Part shown: in pieces, positions 1-7,283 of the stretch
Layout: every line of letters starts with the position of its first letter
Numbering within the stretch: the first letter of the stretch is position 1
From: Phenylobacterium sp. NIBR 498073
Lineage (GTDB): Bacteria; Pseudomonadota; Alphaproteobacteria; Caulobacterales; Caulobacteraceae
Direction: 5' to 3'
Assembly (NCBI RefSeq): GCF_027286305.1
Contig: NZ_CP114599.1
Span: forward strand, 2,046,001 to 2,110,000
Length of the DNA stretch: 64,000 bases
Notes under the pieces: model-generated
What the model saw: the letters and a program-made list of their open reading frames with translations, nothing else
Told to the model about the DNA's origin: nothing
Databases searched by the model: none
Position numbers and translations under genes: made by a program

Positions 1-247
1 CGGACGCCGTGGCGGCGTCACCGAAAACTGGAAATCGCTGATGACTTCGCTGTTAGCAGCGATATCCAGGGTGGCTCGCGGACCGAAACCTACACTTCTG
101 GAATGGCCCTGGAGAGAACCCGGCGAATTGCAGGCTTCGGCGCCGGTTTGCAGCTCTTGGAGAGCTGGGCGCCGGGATGCATAGCCGCCTAACTGGCGGA
201 CTTTTCGGGGGTATTCGTGGGGAAGGAATTCACGCCGGTTCAGCGGC
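1..247. other. Left chromosomal flank, no recognised gene
   Basis: This is the chromosome that originally lay just downstream of the tRNA-Val gene before the element inserted. I recognise no protein or RNA family here. A bulged hairpin is visible: CGGCGCC (138-144) pairs with GGCGCCG (168-174), enclosing CAGCTCT (151-157) pairing with AGAGCTG (161-167) around a TGG loop. There is no T-run after it, so it is not a clear intrinsic terminator. A short open frame from the window edge to about 184 has no recognisable protein. Confidence 0.4.
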
Positions 248-300
248 GGAAGGAATGGTGGATGCGACAGGGATTGAACCTGTGACCCCCTCGGTGTGAA
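248..300. repeat. attL, 53-bp direct repeat (tRNA 3' fragment)
   Basis: Identical over 53 bp to 10168-10220. Bases 256-300 match the last 45 nt of tRNA-Val including CCA, and 248-255 match the 8 bp downstream of it. Identity stops at position 301, exactly where the anticodon loop ends in the tRNA, as expected when a tyrosine recombinase crosses over in the anticodon-loop region. The fragment cannot encode a functional tRNA. Confidence 0.93.
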
Positions 301-431
301 TGTGAGGGTGGCCGATTTCCGGTGATTTTCGCCTGTTTCTCGCCGCTGCCGCCAATAGCTGATTTCACTGGATAAACGGGCGGTGGGTGATCCGCTCGCG
401 TCTTTCTGTTTCCCCAAGTTTCGCACGTCGT

Positions 432-469
432 GGTATCTATCCGGTATCGAGCTGCTTCGGCCCGATACC
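432..469. promoter_or_regulatory. Putative arm-type sites (GGTATC pair plus inverted copy)
   Basis: GGTATC occurs at 432-437 and 443-448, separated by 5 bp, and again inverted (CGATACC) at 463-469. The same GGTATC-N5-GGTATCG arrangement occurs near the right end at 10088-10105. Shared spaced repeats just inside both ends fit arm-type binding sites for the integrase or its AlpA-like directionality factor. Because they lie between attL and the integrase start, they could also autoregulate int. Function is inferred. Confidence 0.55.
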
Positions 470-492
470 AGCCACCGCGTCGGAGGGTGAAG

Positions 493-1788
493 ATGGAAAG
501 CCGCAAAGCCCGCATCACCAAGCGCACCGTCGATGCGGCTCCCGTTCCCACCACCGGCGAAACCCGCGTGTGGGATACGGACCTCAAGGGCTTCTTCCTG
601 CGGGTCTATCCGACCGGCCGTCGCGTCTACGCCTTAAAGTATCGCCTTGGCCCGTTGCAGCGGATCTACACGCTCGGCGTCCACGGCTCGCCCTTCACAC
701 CGGAGGCCGCCCGTGATGCTGCGGAAGCCGCGCTGCGCCGCGTTGCGGTGGGTGAAGACCCGGCGACCGAGAAGAAGGCCGCGCGCGAGGCCCTGACCGT
801 CTCCGCCCTCATCGACCGCTACCTTGAGGACGGCCCTGCGACGAAGCCGGGCAAGCGGGCGAGCACATGGGAGAATGACGGCTCCAACCTCAAGCGTCAC
901 ATCCGGCCTCTGCTCGGCCGCAAGGTCGCGAACTCGGTGAGCAAGGCTGAGGCCGCCAAGGCCATTCGCGACATCACCACCGGCAAGACAGCGGCCGACG
1001 AGAAGAGCGAGAAGATGCGCGGCCGGGCCATCGTCAAAGGCGGCGCCGGTGTCGCGCGCAGAACGCTCACCACCACAGCGGCGATGTTCGCATGGGGCGT
1101 GGAACATGGGCTGGTGGCCGCCAACCCCTTCACCTCCGTGAAGCTGTCGGCGGCGCCGGTGCGCGAGCGGTTCCTCAGCCGCGAGGAAGCGGGTCGGCTA
1201 CTCGATGCGCTGAACGACGTGGAGGCTGAGAACGTGGTCAACCCCGCGTTCTGCGACGCCATCCGCCTGCTGCTGCTGACGGGCGCGCGGAAGACCGAAA
1301 TCCTCGGGCTGAGCTGGTCGGAAGTGGATATCGAGCGGCGCGTTCTGTTGCTGCCGCCCGAGCGAACGAAGGCCGGTGGTCAGAACGGCGAACGCAGAAT
1401 CATCCTCTCGCCGCCTGCGCTGGAAATCCTCGCCAAGCGGCGCCCGGAGAAGGCTAAGCCTGCGGACTTCGTGTTCCCCGCCATCCGTGGCGAGGGCCAC
1501 ATCATCGGTGTGCGCCGGGCGTTCGCGAAGGCTTGCAAGCGGGCCGGGCTCGATGGCGTCCGCATCCATGACCTGCGTCACAGCTTCGCCAGCTTCGCGG
1601 TCGCGGACGGCGCCAGCCTGTTCTTGGTCGGCAAGCTCCTTGGACACGCCAGCGCGCGAACGGCCGAACGCTACGCCCACTTGAGCGGCGACCCGTTGCA
1701 GGACGCTGCGGCGGGCATTGGGCAGAAGCTCATGCCCGCGAAGGAGAAGCCCGCCGCTGAAGTAGTCCAGCTTCGCCCCGGAGCCTGA
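493..1788 (+). CDS. int: Tyrosine-type site-specific integrase
   Basis: Integrase of 431 aa that would catalyse insertion and excision of the element at tRNA-Val. The N-terminal ~90 residues look like the DUF4102/Arm-DNA-binding domain (ITKRTVDAAP, then VWDTDLKGFFLRVYPTG), followed by a SAM-like core-binding domain and the catalytic domain. Catalytic residues are visible: Arg in LLTGARKTEILGL, HDLRH (His-x-x-Arg), GHASARTAERYAHL with the nucleophile Tyr. The frame is open further upstream, but ATG 493 is preceded by GGAGG (482-486) at good spacing and the upstream part overlaps the GGTATC repeats. It lies next to attL and reads into the element. Typical length for P4-type integrases. Confidence 0.95.
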   Translation: MESRKARITKRTVDAAPVPTTGETRVWDTDLKGFFLRVYPTGRRVYALKYRLGPLQRIYTLGVHGSPFTPEAARDAAEAALRRVAVGEDPATEKKAAREALTVSALIDRYLEDGPATKPGKRASTWENDGSNLKRHIRPLLGRKVANSVSKAEAAKAIRDITTGKTAADEKSEKMRGRAIVKGGAGVARRTLTTTAAMFAWGVEHGLVAANPFTSVKLSAAPVRERFLSREEAGRLLDALNDVEAENVVNPAFCDAIRLLLLTGARKTEILGLSWSEVDIERRVLLLPPERTKAGGQNGERRIILSPPALEILAKRRPEKAKPADFVFPAIRGEGHIIGVRRAFAKACKRAGLDGVRIHDLRHSFASFAVADGASLFLVGKLLGHASARTAERYAHLSGDPLQDAAAGIGQKLMPAKEKPAAEVVQLRPGA

Positions 1789-1818
1789 CGCGCCACCCCC
1801 TGACATCGGAGATAGAAA

Positions 1819-2016
1819 ATGACTGCGACCACCGCCAAGCCGCCTTTCGATGCCGAGCAATCGCTCGCCGATCTTGAAGCCCTCGGAGTCGTGGTCTCGG
1901 GATTTGGCTTCTCCTTCCCAGATGGCTGCACCGCTCAGATGCTCGATGCGCTCACCGCGCTCGGCACGACACCGAACGCCCGTCAGGTGATGGCATTGGC
2001 AGAAGCCCGCAGCTGA
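1819..2016 (+). CDS. Small hypothetical protein (65 aa)
   Basis: Unrecognised 65-residue protein. ATG 1819 has an upstream GGAG, and the stop overlaps the ATG of the next gene (TGATG), so it heads a tightly coupled run of small genes reaching to 4249. The sequence is acidic in the first half, with a glycine- and phenylalanine-rich stretch (SGFGFSF) and no membrane segment. It lies 30 bp downstream of the integrase on the same strand, so it may be cotranscribed with it. No function can be assigned. Confidence 0.65.
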   Translation: MTATTAKPPFDAEQSLADLEALGVVVSGFGFSFPDGCTAQMLDALTALGTTPNARQVMALAEARS

Positions 2017-2363
2017 TGGACCGGCTCGCTTTGAGTCTCCTGCAAGCCCGCGCGACGGATCTTCTGGCGGTGGTTCTGGCCCACGCCGACTGCGCGGCTG
2101 TGGAGGGCGACAACGCCATCGTGGCCGCCCGCATCCCGTTCGGCGTGCTCGACGACGCCTTCGCGGTGCTGGGCGCCTTAGAGGACTTGGAAGAGCAGCA
2201 CGACCGCGAAGCCGATTACGCGGCGAGCCCGCATTTCGGCGCGACGGCGACGAGCGGCTTCGCTGACGCCGAACCCTCAATGGGCTGGGGAAACCCCCAC
2301 ACCGGCCACCCGCCGTCGTGGCAGGCGGACGGCTCACCTCTCGCTTGGGACAACGACCAATGA
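2016..2363 (+). CDS. Hypothetical protein (115 aa)
   Basis: Unrecognised 115-residue protein, start overlapping the stop of the preceding gene and stop overlapping the ATG of the next one. The N-terminal 70 residues are predicted helical and Ala/Leu/Asp-rich (ARATDLLAVVLAHADCAAVEG), ending in a charged LEDLEEQHDREADY stretch; the C-terminal part is Gly/Pro/Trp-rich and probably disordered. Translational coupling with both neighbours and the lack of rival frames support it being real. Confidence 0.6.
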   Translation: MDRLALSLLQARATDLLAVVLAHADCAAVEGDNAIVAARIPFGVLDDAFAVLGALEDLEEQHDREADYAASPHFGATATSGFADAEPSMGWGNPHTGHPPSWQADGSPLAWDNDQ

Positions 2364-2740
2364 CGCACGTCACCGAAGAACCGGAACAAGCCAAGGGGCG
2401 CGTCTATCAATATCCCAAGCAGCCCAGCGGGGCGGTGCGTCAGCCAAAGGGGGCCATGCAGCGGGAGAACTGGCCCGATAAAGTCCGATCCATTCGACCG
2501 CCGCCCAAGCCCAAGACGGTGATTCCGCCCAGCGGGTTTGTCGTCCTCGCGCTCGTAGAGGCGACGGCCAAGAAGCGCGGCCGAAAGGGAAGGTCGCCTC
2601 CGCCCGCTTGCTTGATGGACGTGCAGGCTGAGTTGTCGGCGATGATGGAGCGGTTCAAGGCCGCCGGTGATATCGAGGCCGCCGCCGGTGTCTACAACGC
2701 GATGGACCTGCTTTGGGCGGGGAGAACCGGCCGGTGGTGA
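2360..2740 (+). CDS. Hypothetical basic protein (126 aa)
   Basis: Unrecognised. ATG 2360 overlaps the preceding stop by 4 nt (ATGA), which is preferred over the further upstream start at 2318. The N-terminal half is basic and proline-rich (RPPPKPKTVIPPSGFVV, then KKRGRKGRS), suggesting a nucleic-acid-binding or disordered tail. The C-terminal ~45 residues form a predicted helical segment (VQAELSAMMERFKAAGDIEAAAGVYNAM, cut here for length only in part) resembling small phage-type regulators in shape, not in recognised family. The stop overlaps the GTG of the next gene. Confidence 0.6.
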   Translation: MTHVTEEPEQAKGRVYQYPKQPSGAVRQPKGAMQRENWPDKVRSIRPPPKPKTVIPPSGFVVLALVEATAKKRGRKGRSPPPACLMDVQAELSAMMERFKAAGDIEAAAGVYNAMDLLWAGRTGRW

Positions 2741-3549
2741 ACCCCTCGCCGGATCAGACGAGCCGTTCGGAGATGACTGACGAAGAGCGCGTCGCGCAGG
2801 ACGAGCGGATCGCGCGCGCCTTCGCGAAGAAGGACCCTGAGTTCGCTCGCGAGCAGTTCAATCGCGAGACGGATGAGCGGCGTTGGATGGATGCCGCCGG
2901 GACATTCATGGTGGCCCTCTACCACCGCGCCGTCGCGCTGATGGAAACTGAGGACTTCGGCATCCAGTGGCAGGAGCCGCCTGACGATGGGTTCGGCGTC
3001 ATCGTCGGCATTGTCGCTGCTCTCTCCAAGCTGGTCGAAGAGCAAGGCGACAGCGCACCTTTCAAGCTGCTCATCGCGTTGGAAGCGTTCTCGTCCATCG
3101 CGCGGACACAGGCCATCATCGAGGGGCGCGACCCGGACTGCGAAGAGGAGGGTGACCGCACCGCCAAGCTCATCCTCGCCGCAGCAGCCATGGGGCATTG
3201 CGACACGTCCATCGCGCTCTGCGAGAACGGCCATTGGGATGACTTCGGCGAGGCCAAGTGGAAGCTGTTCCAGATGGGGCGCACGCAGCGGGGCCGCCAG
3301 GCCCCGTGGGAAGCGGCCTTCGCCCCTCGGGCCGTGTCCTATTGCGAGGGTAAGCAGAAGGTCACGCTTGGCCAGCTCACTAACCTCGCCCGCGTGTGGG
3401 CTGATGAAGAGCGTGGCGCGGGCCGAAATCCGCAGCTCCCGTCCACTGACGACGGCATAAAAGCCGGACTTAAGAGGATGGAAGCGGCGGGCTTGCTTTC
3501 TATCCCCGGCCGCACTGAGGGAGGCGCCGGTGTCGGGACAGCAGAATGA
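2737..3549 (+). CDS. Hypothetical protein, paralogue of the next gene
   Basis: Unrecognised 270-aa protein. GTG 2737 overlaps the previous stop by 4 nt and has GGGGAG about 10 bp upstream; a TTG at 2713 is an alternative. The C-terminal ~120 residues align clearly with the next gene: HWDDFGEAKWKL versus LWDEFGEAKFKL, APWEAAF versus PQWEVQF, LARVWADEE versus RAKTWAKER, and STDDGIKAGLKRM versus KTDDGIKAGIRRM. The N-terminal part is acidic and Arg-rich and differs. The final segment could be a small DNA-binding unit, but this is a guess. The pair most likely arose by tandem duplication. Confidence 0.7.
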   Translation: MNPSPDQTSRSEMTDEERVAQDERIARAFAKKDPEFAREQFNRETDERRWMDAAGTFMVALYHRAVALMETEDFGIQWQEPPDDGFGVIVGIVAALSKLVEEQGDSAPFKLLIALEAFSSIARTQAIIEGRDPDCEEEGDRTAKLILAAAAMGHCDTSIALCENGHWDDFGEAKWKLFQMGRTQRGRQAPWEAAFAPRAVSYCEGKQKVTLGQLTNLARVWADEERGAGRNPQLPSTDDGIKAGLKRMEAAGLLSIPGRTEGGAGVGTAE

Positions 3550-4249
3550 CGGGCCGCAGATCGAACAGCAGATTGAACAGTTTCGGAACGAGGTCGAGAC
3601 CGCTGTCGAGGCGGACAACTGGGAACGGGCGTTTGCCGCTTCCGTCGATGCGATTTTCTTGACCGCCCTGAAACTCTGCGGCGATGCGGGTGCGGTGAAA
3701 CGACCGCTGCCCGAGGGTGGCGTCTATGACTTCTGCGCCAGCTTGCGTGCGGACTGCGACCAGTATCTTGAGGCGCAGCCCGATGACTTCAGGGTGGTGA
3801 CTGCTCGACATGCATTCGATGCCGTCATGGACGCGCAGGGCTTCCTTCTCCGGGGAGCATTGAACGACCCGCTGCCCACGGTGATGTCCAAGCTCATGGT
3901 GCTCGGGGCTCGGCTTGGTCATGTCGATATGATGCTCGCCATGGTGACGACGGGCCTGTGGGATGAGTTCGGAGAGGCGAAGTTCAAGCTGCACAGCATC
4001 GGCTCGCCCCGGCGCAATCACCGCCCACAATGGGAGGTCCAGTTCTTGGATGAAGCCCGGCGATTCATCTCCGCTATGGGCAGCGGTGCCACGATGGGTG
4101 GTCTGGTGCGGCGCGCAAAGACTTGGGCGAAAGAGCGCGAGAAGCAGGGGGATAGCTTGGAGGTCCCAAAGACCGATGACGGCATCAAGGCTGGAATCCG
4201 ACGCATGCGCCAGCGCGGTGAGATAATCCTTCCCAAGCGAGGGGGGTAA
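3530..4249 (+). CDS. Hypothetical protein, paralogue of the previous gene
   Basis: Unrecognised 239-aa protein starting at GTG 3530, 20 bp inside the preceding gene, with GAGGGAGG just upstream. It shares with the upstream paralogue a C-terminal domain built around W-D-[DE]-F-G-E-A-K, a Trp-rich block, and T-D-D-G-I-K-A-G. The N-terminal half is helical (FRNEVETAVEADNWERAFAAS) and diverged. No known motif, transmembrane segment or signal peptide is visible. Located upstream of the alpA/primase genes, so it may belong to the early control module of the element. Confidence 0.7.
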   Translation: MSGQQNDGPQIEQQIEQFRNEVETAVEADNWERAFAASVDAIFLTALKLCGDAGAVKRPLPEGGVYDFCASLRADCDQYLEAQPDDFRVVTARHAFDAVMDAQGFLLRGALNDPLPTVMSKLMVLGARLGHVDMMLAMVTTGLWDEFGEAKFKLHSIGSPRRNHRPQWEVQFLDEARRFISAMGSGATMGGLVRRAKTWAKEREKQGDSLEVPKTDDGIKAGIRRMRQRGEIILPKRGG

Positions 4250-4251
4250 GC

Positions 4252-4280
4252 GAAGGCTTCATTTACTGGCGCAAGCCTTC
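4252..4280. promoter_or_regulatory. 8-bp inverted repeat upstream of alpA-like gene
   Basis: GAAGGCTT (4252-4259) and AAGCCTTC (4273-4280) form a perfect inverted repeat with a 13-bp spacer, 3 bp after the stop of the preceding gene and about 90 bp before the HTH gene. No T-run follows, so an operator for the HTH protein or an mRNA hairpin is more likely than a terminator. Function unproven. Confidence 0.4.
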
Positions 4281-4370
4281 CGTCATCTGCATTGGGCTTC
4301 GCTCGTGCTGCATCTGGAACACCGAGACGCGGCGGGAATCCTCCCGCTACCTCTCGGGACCAGACGAAAC

Positions 4371-4562
4371 GTGGAAGCTCTTCTCACGACCCCTGAAGTT
4401 GCAGGCCGTCTCGGGGTGGCGGAAATCACCCTGCGGAAATGGCGCATACATGGCACCGGCCCGCGCTTCATCCGGTGCGGGGCCAACGTGCGCTACCGGA
4501 ACTCCGACATCGAAAGCTGGGTGTCCTCGCGGACGGTCGGCAGCACGAGTGAGGCGGCCTAA
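4371..4562 (+). CDS. AlpA/excisionase-type helix-turn-helix protein
   Basis: Small DNA-binding protein of the MerR-like HTH_17/AlpA family, about 63 aa from GTG 4371. The diagnostic order is LLTTPEVAGRLGVAEITLRKW (first helices), then GTGPRFIRCGANVRYRNSDIESW (wing and last helix). Family members act as excisionases or transcriptional activators of integrase genes in P4-like satellites and integrative elements. An in-frame GTG at 4305 would add 22 poorly conserved-looking residues; GTG 4371 fits the family length better. The stop overlaps the next ATG (TAATG), so it is cotranscribed with the replication genes. Confidence 0.85.
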   Translation: MEALLTTPEVAGRLGVAEITLRKWRIHGTGPRFIRCGANVRYRNSDIESWVSSRTVGSTSEAA

Positions 4563-4942
4563 TGACCCCTCAAAATGGAAACCCCGGCGCGGACGGCGCC
4601 GGGGCCTCGAAAGTGCGTTCGCCTAAGCAGCAGCAGAACGCCACGAAGGTAGCACAGCCCAAGCCGATGCTGAAGGTGCATCGCGCGTCCGACAACGCCA
4701 GCCTGACGTTCCATGGTCGCGAGGCGCAGACCTTGGACCTGCTCATCCAGTGCGGGGCCAACGGCCTCACCAGCGGCGAGGCTTCGCCCTTGGGATGGGC
4801 GCGGCGAACGTCGGCCTACGTCAAGAACCTGCGCGACGGCGGGGTGAACATCACCACAACCCGTGAACCGGCGTCGGGCGCGATGGTGGGGCGGTATCGG
4901 CTGCTGGACAGCTTCACCGTCGTCGCCTCGCACGGCTTGTGA
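4562..4942 (+). CDS. Winged-helix-like hypothetical protein
   Basis: 126-aa protein coupled to the alpA-like gene by a TAATG overlap. The first ~45 residues are Pro/Gln/Lys-rich and probably disordered; residues ~50-120 read as a winged-helix domain (GREAQTLDLLIQCGANGLTS, GWARRTSAYVKNLRDGGVNI, then a basic strand and VGRYRLL). This HTH-plus-hairpin pattern is common in small element-encoded regulators. I cannot name the family. It precedes the primase gene by 10 bp. Confidence 0.65.
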   Translation: MTPQNGNPGADGAGASKVRSPKQQQNATKVAQPKPMLKVHRASDNASLTFHGREAQTLDLLIQCGANGLTSGEASPLGWARRTSAYVKNLRDGGVNITTTREPASGAMVGRYRLLDSFTVVASHGL

Positions 4943-4952
4943 GGTGCGCGCC

Positions 4953-5801
4953 ATGTCCGACATGACATCCGCCGCCGTCGAGCTGGCGAACACCGGCCTT
5001 GCGGTCTTCCCCGTTCGGGCGGGCCGCAAGGAACCCGCGCTTCGAGACTGGCAGGCGCGCGCCACCACCGATCCGGCGGAGGTGATGCAGCTCTTCCGGG
5101 GTGGCGCCTACAACATCGGCGTGGCCACCGGCGGTCGCTCTGGCGGCTTCGTGCTCGACATCGACCGCAAGCAGGTGGACGGCCTGACAACCTTGGCCGA
5201 GTTGGAAGACCGCCACGGTGGCCTGCCCGAGACACGGACCGTGGAGACGCCTTCCGGCGGTCGTCACCTCTGGTTCGCATCGCCAATGGATCGCTGCATC
5301 CGCAATCGCGCTGGCTTCGCTCCCGCGCTCGACATCCGGGGCGATGGGGGCTTCGTGGTGGCTCCGCCATCGGTGGTCGGGGGTGGCCGCTATCGGTGGT
5401 CGATTGGACCTGCCCGTCAGGGACTCTCAGAAGCTCCACAGTGGCTTTTGGACCTTGCCGCACCCCAACGGCCTCCGCCCTCGCAAACCCGCTCCACGGG
5501 GCTCTCTGGGGCCGGGAGCGGTGGTCTTGCTCGCTATGTCGCCGCTGCGGTGGTGGGGGAAGTCCAGAAGGTCGAGGCTGCACCACCGGGGCGTCGTAAT
5601 CAGACGCTCTTTCAGGCCGCCGCCAACCTTGGGGAGTTCGTGGGCGCGGGGGTGCTCCGCTCCGAGCTGGTCGAAATCTCGCTCTCGGTCGCGGCGGAGG
5701 CGTGTGGCTTGACGCACGATGACGGCCGCCAGGCCGTCACCAGCACCATCGCCAGCGGGATGCGGCGCGGCATGGCCAATCCGCGCGAGGTGACCTCGTG
5801 A
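4953..5801 (+). CDS. Prim-pol type DNA primase/polymerase
   Basis: 282-aa protein with a bifunctional primase-polymerase (prim-pol, AEP superfamily) domain. Visible features: GLAVFPVRAGRKEP near residue 17, NIGVATGGRSGGFVLDIDRK with the D-x-D metal ligands, TPSGGRHLWF with the conserved His, and LDIRGDGGFVVAPPSV. The C-terminal ~80 residues (GRRNQTLFQAAANLGEFV) resemble a PriCT-like helical domain. It would prime or copy element DNA together with the helicase encoded next, whose GTG overlaps this stop by 4 nt. ATG 4953 has GAGGTG upstream and replaces a longer in-frame start at 4863 that overlaps the previous gene. Confidence 0.88.
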   Translation: MSDMTSAAVELANTGLAVFPVRAGRKEPALRDWQARATTDPAEVMQLFRGGAYNIGVATGGRSGGFVLDIDRKQVDGLTTLAELEDRHGGLPETRTVETPSGGRHLWFASPMDRCIRNRAGFAPALDIRGDGGFVVAPPSVVGGGRYRWSIGPARQGLSEAPQWLLDLAAPQRPPPSQTRSTGLSGAGSGGLARYVAAAVVGEVQKVEAAPPGRRNQTLFQAAANLGEFVGAGVLRSELVEISLSVAAEACGLTHDDGRQAVTSTIASGMRRGMANPREVTS

Positions 5802-7015
5802 GCGAAGCTGTGACGCGCCTCGCGGCCGTGGTTGCGGCCGACCTCGCACCTCCGCCGGAGTCTATCGACGCCGCGCGGTGGGCGCAGCCGTTCGTCTGGC
5901 GTGACCCGGCGACGCTGCCGCCTCGGCGTTGGCTCTACAAACCCCACCTCATCCGTGGGTTCGTCAGCCTGACGGTCTCTCCCGGTGGCGTCGGCAAATC
6001 CACGCTGACGCTATGCGAGGCATTGGCCTTGGCCAGCGGACGTTCGCTTTTGGGCGTCATGCCTGCCGAACGGACGCGGGTGTGGTGCTGGAACGGCGAA
6101 GACCCCACCGAGGAAATCGAACGTCGCATTCAGGCGGCGATGATGCATCACCAACTCCGGCCTGCGGACTTGGAGGGTTGGCTCTTCACAGGCTCGGGCC
6201 GGGATGCGGACCTCGTGGTCGCCGAACAGGATCGGTTCGGGGTGGCCGTTGCGGCGCCGGTGGTGGACGCCCTCATTCAGTTCATCGGCGACAACCAGAT
6301 CGGCGCGGTGGTCATCGACCCCTTCGTGTCGTCGCACCGGGTTGCGGAGAACGACAACGGCGCCATCGACCGGGTGGCGAAGACATGGGCGCGCATCGCT
6401 AACGCGACCGGCTGCGCGGTCGAGCTGGTCCACCACACACGGAAGACGGGCGGCGCCGATGTCTCGGTTGAGGATGGGCGGGGCGCGAGCGCGTTGCTGG
6501 CGGCAGCGCGTCACGCCCGGACGCTGCGAACGATGAACGAGCAGGAGGCCGACAGCCTCGGGGTCGAGCGGATCGACCGGCCCGCCTATGTCCGCATCGA
6601 CGGCGGCAAGGCGAACCTCTCACCACCGGCGACGGCGGCTGTCTGGTTTCGGCTGGCGAACGTCCACCTGCCCAACGGCGACTACGTTCAGGCCGCTTCC
6701 CATTGGACGCCGCCTGACCCGTTTGAAGGTGTGACCACCGCCGACCTGCTGCGCGTCCAGAACGCCATCAAGGCCGGTCGTGGGGAAGCGGGCGAGGGCT
6801 GGCGGGCCAACGTCCAGACCGGCGATGCATGGGTTGGTCACGCCATCGCTCTGGCTCTCGGCCTCGATGTCGGCCGCCCCCGTGAGGCCGCGCGTGTGCG
6901 CGAACTGCTGCGGACATGGCTCGTATCGGGCGCGCTGGTGAAGGCGGAGCGCAGCATCAACGCCAAGGGAAAGACGGCGCCCTTCGTGGAGGTCGGCCGT
7001 TGGGCGGAACTCTGA
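5798..7015 (+). CDS. RepA-like hexameric helicase / AAA_25 ATPase
   Basis: 405-aa RecA-fold ATPase, the likely replicative helicase of the element. Walker A is SPGGVGKST (about residue 61), WCWNGEDPTEEIERR follows, Walker B is IGAVVIDPF, and ELVHHTRKTGG is the characteristic motif after it; GRGASALLAAARHARTL is also typical of RepA/AAA_25 proteins. The C-terminal ~130 residues are probably a DNA-binding or partner domain. GTG 5798 overlaps the primase stop, so primase and helicase are translated together; in satellites these activities are often fused or paired. A G-rich repeat region follows the gene. Confidence 0.9.
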   Translation: MSEAVTRLAAVVAADLAPPPESIDAARWAQPFVWRDPATLPPRRWLYKPHLIRGFVSLTVSPGGVGKSTLTLCEALALASGRSLLGVMPAERTRVWCWNGEDPTEEIERRIQAAMMHHQLRPADLEGWLFTGSGRDADLVVAEQDRFGVAVAAPVVDALIQFIGDNQIGAVVIDPFVSSHRVAENDNGAIDRVAKTWARIANATGCAVELVHHTRKTGGADVSVEDGRGASALLAAARHARTLRTMNEQEADSLGVERIDRPAYVRIDGGKANLSPPATAAVWFRLANVHLPNGDYVQAASHWTPPDPFEGVTTADLLRVQNAIKAGRGEAGEGWRANVQTGDAWVGHAIALALGLDVGRPREAARVRELLRTWLVSGALVKAERSINAKGKTAPFVEVGRWAEL

Positions 7016-7283
7016 CCCCCCACCTCGCCAAGGTAGGGGGTGGAGAGGTGGGGGAAGTGGGGGGTAGGCCAGTCCAAGAGCCACCCACCCCCACTACCTC
7101 AATAGGTAGGGGGTGCGGTGGTGGTGGGGGGTGCATCAGGCGGCGGGTTGCGGTGCGCTGCGCGCACGCGCGCGAGGGTTTCGGCAGCACTACGCGCGGG
7201 CGCGCGAGGCCGATGGCTAAAGTAGATTGAAATAGGCGGGTTACGCAGATGATTTCGGGAAATCTGACGGACGGCGGTGACTG
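7016..7283. repeat. G-rich repeat region, possible replication origin
   Basis: 268 bp without a gene after the helicase. The 12-mer AGGTAGGGGGTG occurs at 7031-7042 and 7104-7115; the second copy faces an inverted copy with a 2-nt bulge (about 7084-7099) forming CTACCT-CAAT-AGGTAG. A further inverted pair, CCCCCACCT at about 7017-7025 and AGGTGGGGG at 7046-7054, overlaps the first copy. The region then passes through alternating CG runs (7155-7210) into a short AT-richer stretch (7213-7260). Iteron-like repeats beside replication genes and an AT-rich tract are typical of origins; a transcriptional signal is the alternative. Confidence 0.45.

Noticed and set aside
430..492. N-terminal extension of the integrase
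   Set aside because: It overlaps the GGTATC repeats and lacks a ribosome-binding site; ATG 493 follows GGAGG.
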